A DNA stretch of 64,000 nucleotides from Methylococcus sp. Mc7. GTDB taxonomy: Bacteria; Pseudomonadota; Gammaproteobacteria; Methylococcales; Methylococcaceae. The stretch covers positions 124,001 to 188,000 of the forward strand of contig NZ_CP079095.1 in NCBI RefSeq assembly GCF_019285515.1, written 5' to 3'. Positions 58,058 to 64,000 of the stretch are shown here, piece after piece (positions within the stretch are counted from its first letter, which is position 1; each line of letters begins with the position of its first letter). Position numbers and translations under genes: made by a program. The notes under the pieces were generated by a model. The model did not search any database. It was not told where the DNA came from and worked only from the letters and a program-made list of their open reading frames with translations.

Positions 58058-59610
58058 TGCCGGCCATGCCCCCTCTCCGTCACTCCATTCCCCGCGGCGA
58101 ATCCGGCGCGCGTCTCGCCGCGGCCACCCTCATGACCTGGTTCTTCGTCATCTCGGTGGCCGTAGGCGACGTCATCAACAAGGACGGCGTGCTGTACCTG
58201 GATGCCGCGGCGGCATTTCTCGACCAGGGGGTGAAGGCGGCGGCGGCGGTCTACGGATGGCCCGGCTATTCCGTGCTGATCGCTGCGGCGTCCCGCCTGA
58301 CCGGCTGGCCGCTGGAGACTTCCGCCCATCTGCTCGACGCTTTCTGTTTCCTGGCCATCGCCGACAGCTTCGTCCGGCTGCATTTCGCACTGCGCGGCGA
58401 GAGCGAGTCGCCTTCCGCCTGGGCGCCGGTGCTGCTCATCCTGGCTTTCCCGGCGCTGGGCGACCGGCTGAACATCGTCCGGGACTGGGGCTTCCTGGCA
58501 GCCAGCCTTTGGGGACTGCTGCATCTGGTCAAATTCCGCTTCGAGCCTCAGGGCAAGTTTGGCCATGCCGTGCTCTGGCAAGCCGGCGTCGCGGCGGCGT
58601 TCGTGTTCCGGATCGAGGCCCTGGTTCTGATCCTCGCCGTCCCCGTCTACTTCCTCTTCGAGCCGTTGCCCTGGCGCGCCAGGGCGCGCAATTTCCTTTT
58701 GCCGATCAGCGGCATCGTGCCCGTGCTGATCCTGGGCGCAGCTCTCCTCGCCACCGGGAGGCTCGCCCCCGGCAAGCTGTGGGAAATCACCGCCTATGGC
58801 TACCACGACCCGGCGCTGATCTGGAAGTTCTTCTCCCTGCATGCCGATCGGCTGGCCGCGGTACTGCCCAACGACTACAGCGCGGAGTACGCGAAACTGA
58901 TCCTGGGAACGGGACTCGTCGCCACCCTGTTTTGGCTGATCGGCGCCAATCTCGGACCCGTGCTGCTGGGGATTTTCGGTTACGCCGTATACCGGTTCGG
59001 CGGGCGGCTCCCGCCCCGGTTCGGGCTGATGCTCTGGGCGGCCGGCATGGCCAGCGGCACCCTCCTGATATTCCTGGCCGTCCAGCTCGTCCCGGACCAA
59101 CGCTACGCGCTGCTGCCGTCGGCGCTGCTGCTGCTCGCCGGTGGGGTTTACCTGGAGCGCATCGCCGCCGGAACGGGATCGCCCCTTGCCATGAGCGGAG
59201 TCGAACGGTGGGCCAGGCGGCTTGCGCTAGGACTGGTCGCGGCGCTGTGCGTCAAGAGCGCCGTCGTGACTCCCGACTACCGGCTCTACCTGCGCGACGT
59301 CGGCCGCTGGATGCGGGAAAACCTCCCCGCAGGCGCGAGCCTGGCGACCAACGATCCGAGGCTCGACTACTACGCCGGCCGCCCCATGAATCAGGAACAG
59401 ATCCGCCAGCTGATGCCGGTCGATCGGCTCGCGGACCGGCTGGCCCAGCCCGGCCTGCCCGACTACCTGGCGCTGCGCCTGACCTCGCCGCGCGACCTCA
59501 AGAAGGTGGAAAACGCGCTGAACCGCGAACCCCTCCAAGTGTTTTCTCCCAGCCCGCGCGAACACGTGCTGATCTACAGGCTGAACGGCGGGAACTCAGG
59601 CGCCCCCTGA
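58057..59610 (+). CDS. Multispanning membrane protein, GT-C/PMT-like glycosyltransferase candidate
   Basis: A 517-residue protein with about ten hydrophobic segments. The first outer loop has GDVINKDGVLYLDAAAAFLDQG with an Asp near the end of helix 1, the position of the catalytic Asp in GT-C (ArnT/PMT-like) enzymes, and WPGYSVLIAAASRLTGW fits the following loop. The soluble C-terminus (VGRWMRENLPAGASLATNDPRLDYYAG) also occurs in GT39-type proteins. The polyprenyl-phosphate sugar donor and acceptor are unknown. The ATG overlaps the acyltransferase stop by one base, so both may modify one surface glycan. It converges on apeB with 15 bases shared. Confidence 0.68.
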   Translation: MPAMPPLRHSIPRGESGARLAAATLMTWFFVISVAVGDVINKDGVLYLDAAAAFLDQGVKAAAAVYGWPGYSVLIAAASRLTGWPLETSAHLLDAFCFLAIADSFVRLHFALRGESESPSAWAPVLLILAFPALGDRLNIVRDWGFLAASLWGLLHLVKFRFEPQGKFGHAVLWQAGVAAAFVFRIEALVLILAVPVYFLFEPLPWRARARNFLLPISGIVPVLILGAALLATGRLAPGKLWEITAYGYHDPALIWKFFSLHADRLAAVLPNDYSAEYAKLILGTGLVATLFWLIGANLGPVLLGIFGYAVYRFGGRLPPRFGLMLWAAGMASGTLLIFLAVQLVPDQRYALLPSALLLLAGGVYLERIAAGTGSPLAMSGVERWARRLALGLVAALCVKSAVVTPDYRLYLRDVGRWMRENLPAGASLATNDPRLDYYAGRPMNQEQIRQLMPVDRLADRLAQPGLPDYLALRLTSPRDLKKVENALNREPLQVFSPSPREHVLIYRLNGGNSGAP

Positions 59611-60909
59611 GAAAAAGCTCCGCAGCAAGCGGATCATGTGGGTGTGATCCCGCACCCCGGCGCTTTCGCGGACGCTGTGCATCGCCCACATCGGGTTGCC
59701 GATATCGGCCGCGGGGATGCCCAAGCGGGCGGCGGTCATCGGGCCGATGGTGCTGCCGCAGCCCAGATCGGTGCGGTGCACATACTGCTGGTACGGCACC
59801 CCCGCCTCCTCGCAGAGGCGAATGATCCGCGCCGCCGCCGCCGCATCGGTCGCGTAACGGCCGCAGGCATTGGTCTTCACGACCGGCCCTCCGTTGACGA
59901 AGACCTTGTGCTGCGGTTCGTAAAACTGCGGAAAATTGGGCTGATAGGCATGCGCCATGTCGGCGCTGACGAGGAAACTGCGCGCCAGCGCCTGCTTGTA
60001 CCGGACGCGGTCCAGACCCAAAGCCAGTGCGATGCGTTCCAGCACGTCCGGCAATAGCGTCCCGTCCGCGCCTTTGTGGCTTTCGCTGCCGATTTCCTCG
60101 TGATCGAAGAACGCCGCCACCGCCACCGCCTCCGAGGCGGACGCCTGCAGCAAGGCGCTCAGGCCGGCATGGCAGGAGGCGAGATTGTCCAACTGGCTGT
60201 CGGCAATGAACTCCCGCTGCGGACCCCAGACCCCCCCCGGCTGAGTGTCGAACACGCTCAGCTCCCAGCTCAAGACGTCCTTCGGCTCGCAGCCGGCCCG
60301 CTCCGCCAACAAGGCGCGCAGCCGGTCCTCCGCCGGTGTGTCGTCCGCCACCGCCAGCAGCAGCGGCAGCTCGGTCTGCTTGTCGAATTTCAGCCCGTCC
60401 TTGTTGACTTCGCGGTTCATGTGGATGGCCAGGTTCGGCAGGCGCACCAGCGAATCCGGAAAGTCGACCAGGCGGACATCGACGCCCGCCTCCGTCCGCA
60501 CCCCCACCCGCCCCGCCAGGCTCAGATCCCGGTCGGCGAAGGTAGCGAGGATCGGCCCGCCATAGACCTCCACCCCCAGCCGCAGCATGGAACTTTCCGC
60601 ATGCGCTCCCCGCGGCTTGACCCGCAAGCCCGGCGAGTCGGTATGCGCGCCGACGACACGGAAGCCGGTTTCGGCCAGCGCCCCCTCGCCCACGGCGAAG
60701 GCGACCACCGAGGAGTCGCCCCGCACCACGAAAGCGCGATCGCCGGGCTCCAGACTCCAGACCTCGCCCTCCTCCAGGCGCCGGAAGCCAGCCGCCAGCA
60801 GCCGGGCCGCGATCGAATTCCCGGCATGCCAGGGGCTGGGACTCTGGTCGATGAAGTCGAGAAGCTGCTGGGCGTTGGTCGAGAATTCAGCCGTCGTGTC
60901 GTCGTTCAT
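59596..60909 (-). CDS. apeB: M18-family aminopeptidase
   Basis: A 437-residue zinc aminopeptidase of the M18 (aspartyl aminopeptidase-like) family. Metal and catalytic residues are in GAHTDSPGLRVKP, DSQLDNLASCHAGL, FFDHEEIGSES, SADMAHAYQPNF and the final IGNPMWAMHSVRESAGVRDH. It removes N-terminal residues from cytoplasmic peptides. Length and order of motifs match E. coli-independent bacterial ApeB proteins. The ATG at 60909 is well placed. Confidence 0.92.
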   Translation of the reverse strand: MNDDTTAEFSTNAQQLLDFIDQSPSPWHAGNSIAARLLAAGFRRLEEGEVWSLEPGDRAFVVRGDSSVVAFAVGEGALAETGFRVVGAHTDSPGLRVKPRGAHAESSMLRLGVEVYGGPILATFADRDLSLAGRVGVRTEAGVDVRLVDFPDSLVRLPNLAIHMNREVNKDGLKFDKQTELPLLLAVADDTPAEDRLRALLAERAGCEPKDVLSWELSVFDTQPGGVWGPQREFIADSQLDNLASCHAGLSALLQASASEAVAVAAFFDHEEIGSESHKGADGTLLPDVLERIALALGLDRVRYKQALARSFLVSADMAHAYQPNFPQFYEPQHKVFVNGGPVVKTNACGRYATDAAAAARIIRLCEEAGVPYQQYVHRTDLGCGSTIGPMTAARLGIPAADIGNPMWAMHSVRESAGVRDHTHMIRLLRSFFSGGA

Positions 60910-61295
60910 GGCGGTGCGGAAAGAGTTGAGCCTTAGGCTCGATAACTTATCACGGCCGAGGGCGAATCCTTTGACACTGGACCGGAGTCGTTATTTCCCG
61001 GTACGCCCTGGCGCCTACCGGTGACTGGGTAACGTGCAACGCCTGACCGGCAACCTTCGTATCGCCGATGACAACAAGCATATGCCGTTCGCCGCGACCG
61101 ACGTCTTCCTGCCAATCAATGGCTGGCGCCTAAAACGACCGCCGATGCAGATTTAGGCGTAGATGATGCAGGTGCTCGAATCAGGAGCGTTCGAGGTGGA
61201 AGCCAAGCCACCTGTTGCCGCGATTTTGTCTCTAATATACAAAAATAATAAAAGTGTGATTTAATTAACCAGCGTACCCAGATAGAATTTCGCCC
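60910..61295. other. Region with toxin remnant and AT-rich promoter-like stretch
   Basis: A 386-base gap. Its middle carries the Doc-like fragment listed separately. The last 75 bases are strongly AT-rich (TAATATACAAAAATAATAAAAG at about 61232-61253), in contrast to the surroundings, and could hold the promoter of the ATPase gene. Confidence 0.45.
61023..61190 (+). pseudogene. Remnant of a Doc/Fic-type toxin gene
   Basis: One frame reads RIADDNKHMPFAATDVFLPINGWRL (61058-61132), which matches the end of Doc toxins (family: ...DGNKRTAFAATDVFLRLNGW.L). The active-site GNKR is degraded to DNKH. A -1 shift near 61133 is needed to continue with TTADADLGVDDAG. No start codon or N-terminal part (with the PF motif) remains. 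I read it as a decayed toxin of a former toxin-antitoxin pair; the match is from memory of the family. Confidence 0.45.
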
Positions 61296-62768
61296 ATGAA
61301 GGTATCGAAGGGAGAGCTCGTCGCCGTCCTCGCCCAGTTCAACCCCTGGTGGCGGAGAGAGGCCATCGCCGACCTGCCGTCGTTCCGGCGGGCCGCCTTC
61401 CGTGAGCTGTACACCTGGATGACAGCGCCGCCCGCCCCAAGGGCTGTGCTGCTGTCCGGCGCCCGGCAGATTGGCAAGACCACGCTGCTGCTGCAGGCCG
61501 CGGACGCGCTGCTGCGCGCCGGCGTGCCCGCCGCCAACTTGCTCTACGCGACCTTTGATCATCCGATCCTGAAACTGGCCGGCATCGACGCCGTGATCGA
61601 CGCCTGGCGCGAGCGCGAACCCCGCGCCGACGGGCCTGAATACCTGCTTCTGGACGAAGCCCAGTTCATCCGGGACTGGGGAACCTGGGTCAAACACCAG
61701 GTCGATTTCCGCAAAGACCGGCGCATCACCTTCACCGGATCGGCCATGCCCCTGGTGGAAGCCGATCAGGAGTCCGGCGTCGGACGCTGGCACACGATAC
61801 GGCTGACCACGCTGTCGTTCTACGAATACCTGCAGATCAAGCGCCTGCAACTGCCAGAGCTCCCCAAGCTGCGCAGCCTGCACGACCTACTCGACTGGGC
61901 GCCGGCGGACTTCTATCGCGCGACCGACGTCGCCGCTGCCTACGTCGGCCACTTCCACGAATACCTCGTGCGCGGCGGCTTCCCCCAAACCGCGCAGATG
62001 GACAGCATTACCCAGGCGCAGCGCCTCTTGCGCGAGGACATCATCGATAAGGTCTTGAAGCGCGACATGACGGCCCTGTTCGGCGTGCGCCGCGTGCTGG
62101 ACCTGGAGCACACCTTCCTGTACTTGTGCATGCACGACGGCGGCCTGCTCGATATGGTGGACCTGTGCGCCAACCTGGAGGTCAGACGCCCCACGGCACA
62201 GCACTTCATCGAACTGTTGGAAGCCACCCACTTGATTTACCGCCTTCCGCCCCACGGCTACGGCAAGGAGGTACTGCGCGCGCGCTTCAAGATTTATCTC
62301 GCCGATGCCGCCATCGCCCCGGCGGTGATGCTCAAGGGCAAGGCCATCCTGGAAGACGCCTCCGCCTTGGGCGTGGCCACAGAGACGGCGGTGTTCAAGC
62401 ACCTGTTCGCCCGCTACTACGCGCAGAACGTGCGCTTTTCGTACTGGCGCGGCAAGCGCGACCACGGGGTCGACCTCGTCGCCGAAGTCGGCGGCGAACT
62501 GATCCCCTTCGAGGTGAAGTACCGCGCCCAGCACACCGGTGCGCGCGAGCTCAAGGGCCTGATCGAGCTTTGCCAGGCCAAGCACATCGCGCGCGGCTAC
62601 GTGGTCACCAAGTCGCTGGACGACTTCGGGATGATGCAGGGGCTACCGACGTCCACACATGCTGCAACCCAGATCATGCGCATCCCGGCGCCCTTGCTGT
62701 GCTACTGGATGGGTGCAACCGAACTGCCTGCGGACACGGTGGTCAACACGCCCGAGAACGAAGCATAG
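61296..62768 (+). CDS. AAA ATPase with DUF4143 domain
   Basis: A 490-residue predicted ATPase. The Walker A is LLSGARQIGKTTLLLQ, Walker B is YLLLDEAQFIRDW, and sensor 1 lies in RITFTGSAMPL. The C-terminal DUF4143 nuclease-like part has SYWRGKRDHGVDLVAEVGGELIPFEVKY, with the D-x(n)-E-x-K pattern of PD-(D/E)xK folds. These proteins are common, patchily distributed and of unknown function, often near toxin-antitoxin genes and moved horizontally. It stands in a two-gene stretch between core genes, next to a toxin fragment. Confidence 0.88.
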   Translation: MKVSKGELVAVLAQFNPWWRREAIADLPSFRRAAFRELYTWMTAPPAPRAVLLSGARQIGKTTLLLQAADALLRAGVPAANLLYATFDHPILKLAGIDAVIDAWREREPRADGPEYLLLDEAQFIRDWGTWVKHQVDFRKDRRITFTGSAMPLVEADQESGVGRWHTIRLTTLSFYEYLQIKRLQLPELPKLRSLHDLLDWAPADFYRATDVAAAYVGHFHEYLVRGGFPQTAQMDSITQAQRLLREDIIDKVLKRDMTALFGVRRVLDLEHTFLYLCMHDGGLLDMVDLCANLEVRRPTAQHFIELLEATHLIYRLPPHGYGKEVLRARFKIYLADAAIAPAVMLKGKAILEDASALGVATETAVFKHLFARYYAQNVRFSYWRGKRDHGVDLVAEVGGELIPFEVKYRAQHTGARELKGLIELCQAKHIARGYVVTKSLDDFGMMQGLPTSTHAATQIMRIPAPLLCYWMGATELPADTVVNTPENEA

Positions 62769-62773
62769 CCACG

Positions 62774-62872
62774 ATGGCCGAGACCAAGAAACCAACTCAT
62801 CAACCCAACCTGCCGTTTCCGCCAACGGCCGATGCTCGGCATCAGGAAGGCAAACCAGCACGCCGGTTACTC
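62774..62872 (+). other. Possible truncated start of a second gene after the ATPase
   Basis: Five bases after the ATPase stop, an ATG opens MAETKKPTHQPNLPFPPTADARHQ, which reads like a genuine charged N-terminus, then continues without clear sense into the promoter of the VOC gene. It may be the cut-off start of the next gene of the inserted segment. Evidence is weak. Confidence 0.2.
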
Positions 62873-62940
62873 GCCACTCCGCGCTTCTGGCACAATCCGA
62901 GCCCCGTGGCCATAGCCCGATCGGAGTACGACACCCCCAC

Positions 62941-63318
62941 ATGCCCATCATCAGCCATCTGCACCACGTCTCCCTCCTGGTATCCGATCTGGAGGCCAGC
63001 CGCCGCTTCTACGAAGGCGTGCTGGAACTGGCGCCCAGCGACGCCCGGCCCGCTTTCGATTTCGAAGGCATCTGGTACGACCTCGGCGCTCAGCAAATCC
63101 ACCTCATGGTGCTGCCCAATCCCGACCTTGGCGCGGAACGGCCCGAGCACGGCGGGCGGGACCGCCACGTGGCGCTGGCGGTGGCGGACTGGGAGACTCT
63201 GCTCGCCGGTCTGGAACAGGCCGGCATACCCTACACCACCAGCCGCTCCGGACGGCGCGCCGTCTTCTGCCGCGACCCGGACGGCAACGCCGTGGAACTC
63301 ATCGGCCCGGCCGTATGA
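62941..63318 (+). CDS. VOC-family (glyoxalase/dioxygenase fold) protein
   Basis: A 125-residue vicinal-oxygen-chelate protein. HLHHVSLLVSDLEASRRFYEGVLEL, IHLMVLPNP, RHVALAVADWE and FCRDPDGNAVELIGP give the two beta-alpha-beta-beta-beta modules with the expected His, His and Glu metal ligands. Substrate unknown; glyoxalase-like or lyase roles are possible. The ATG at 62941 is chosen; the stop overlaps the HAD gene start by four bases. Confidence 0.85.
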   Translation: MPIISHLHHVSLLVSDLEASRRFYEGVLELAPSDARPAFDFEGIWYDLGAQQIHLMVLPNPDLGAERPEHGGRDRHVALAVADWETLLAGLEQAGIPYTTSRSGRRAVFCRDPDGNAVELIGPAV

Positions 63319-63965
63319 AGTACGAACTCATCATCTTCGACTGCGACGGCGTGTTGGTAGACAGCGAGCGGCTGGTGAACCGCATCACCGCCGCGTTCTT
63401 CAGCGAACGAGGGCTGCCGATCCAGGCCGATGCCCTGCGCGCCATGTTCAAGGGCAAGACCATGGCGGACGTGGCCCGCTGGGCCGAAACCGCGGCCCGG
63501 CCGCCCTTGAACGCCGACTGGTTCTATGAACTCGGCATCGCCACGGCCCAGGGATTCCAGCGCGATTTGCGGCCGGTGGAAGGCATACGCCCGGTGCTCG
63601 ATCTGCTGACGGCACGCGGTGGCAAGCTGTGCGTCGCCTCCCAGTCGCCGCCGGCCCGCCTGACGCTGTCCCTCACGGTGACCGGGCTCGGCGCCTATTT
63701 CGGCGAGCACGCCTATTCCGCCGCCCAGGTCGCGCGGCCCAAACCGGCACCCGACCTCTTCCTGCACGCGGCCCGGCAGATGGGCGCCAGTCCCGAGCAC
63801 TGCGCGGTCGTCGAAGACTCGCGCAGCGGCGTGCTGGCGGCGCGGGCGGCCGGCATGACGGTGTACGGCTACGCCGCCGACGAGGAGCCGGATACGCTCG
63901 CCGAGGCCGGTGCCATCGTGTTCGGGTCGATGGCACAATTGCCGCACCTCTTGTGTGCCGGCTGA
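63315..63965 (+). CDS. HAD-superfamily phosphatase (subfamily IA)
   Basis: A 216-residue phosphatase or phosphomutase. Motif I is DCDGVLVDSE, motif II is VASQSP, the lysine is in RPKPAPDLFLHAA, and motif III is VVEDSRSGVLAARAAGM. Phosphoglycolate, sugar phosphate or beta-phosphoglucomutase-like activity is possible; the sequence does not decide. Start overlaps the VOC gene (ATGA), so they form a small operon. Confidence 0.87.
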   Translation: MKYELIIFDCDGVLVDSERLVNRITAAFFSERGLPIQADALRAMFKGKTMADVARWAETAARPPLNADWFYELGIATAQGFQRDLRPVEGIRPVLDLLTARGGKLCVASQSPPARLTLSLTVTGLGAYFGEHAYSAAQVARPKPAPDLFLHAARQMGASPEHCAVVEDSRSGVLAARAAGMTVYGYAADEEPDTLAEAGAIVFGSMAQLPHLLCAG

Positions 63966-63966
63966 A

Positions 63967-64000
63967 ATGCGTGCCATGAAAAAACCTGTCGTCATCATCG
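63967..64000 (+). CDS. Start of a further gene (partial)
   Basis: After the HAD stop, ATG at 63967 (or 63976) opens MRAMKKPVVII, cut by the window end. A hydrophobic beta-strand after basic residues suggests a nucleotide-binding protein start, but too little is visible to name it. Confidence 0.35.
   Translation, partial: MRAMKKPVVII

Overview
The window is 64 kb of GC-rich chromosome from a gammaproteobacterium. The family-level call rests on conserved neighbourhoods: glyQ-glyS-gmhB-plsC, adk/leuC-leuD-leuB-asd-fimV, pgeF-rluD divergent from bamD, and an msbA-type lipid A exporter. The style (compact, many 1-15 base overlaps, GTG/TTG starts) would fit a Methylococcus-like methanotroph, but no methane-oxidation gene lies here, so that assignment is only an inference. 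No plasmid, prophage, insertion sequence, CRISPR array, rRNA or tRNA gene was recognised.

Layout. 0-5 kb: end of acetyl-CoA synthetase, a PII protein, a Cys-rich MarR regulator with an operator-like promoter, and divergent polyamine genes speE/speA followed by a beta-hydroxyacid dehydrogenase. 5-9.3 kb: glycyl-tRNA synthetase subunits, heptose bisphosphatase, acyltransferase. 9.3-14.5 kb: an aminotransferase, a small membrane protein and an Anbu / ATP-grasp / alpha-E peptide-modification cassette, ended by a clear bidirectional terminator. 14.6-18.4 kb: NhaD antiporter with a leader containing a terminator-like hairpin, then sulfite reductase plus its DUF934 partner. 18.4-26 kb: adk, leucine and aspartate-family genes and fimV on the minus strand, with a REP-like hairpin between leuB and asd.

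26-33.6 kb is visibly more AT-rich and gappy and reads as accessory DNA: a Tat-type iron superoxide dismutase, a YjdM-like protein, a GT41 glycosyltransferase that has lost its TPR part, an RRM protein, a hemolysin III protein behind a toxin-antitoxin remnant, a pentapeptide-repeat protein and a small membrane gene whose expected start codon is ATA. 33.7-44 kb: phosphatidylserine synthase, two tandem PAS-GGDEF-EAL proteins coupled to a DUF1614 membrane protein, Hsp20, Kup and a ZIP transporter.

44-61 kb is mostly core: pgeF, rluD, bamD, a PfkB kinase, nadE, a SEC-C/TPR protein, sucCD, a small anchored protein, msbA, a surface acyltransferase coupled to a GT-C-like membrane protein, and an M18 aminopeptidase. 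61-62.9 kb is a second probable insertion: a decayed Doc-like toxin fragment, an AAA/DUF4143 ATPase and a possible truncated start of another gene. The window ends with a VOC protein, a HAD phosphatase and the first codons of another gene.
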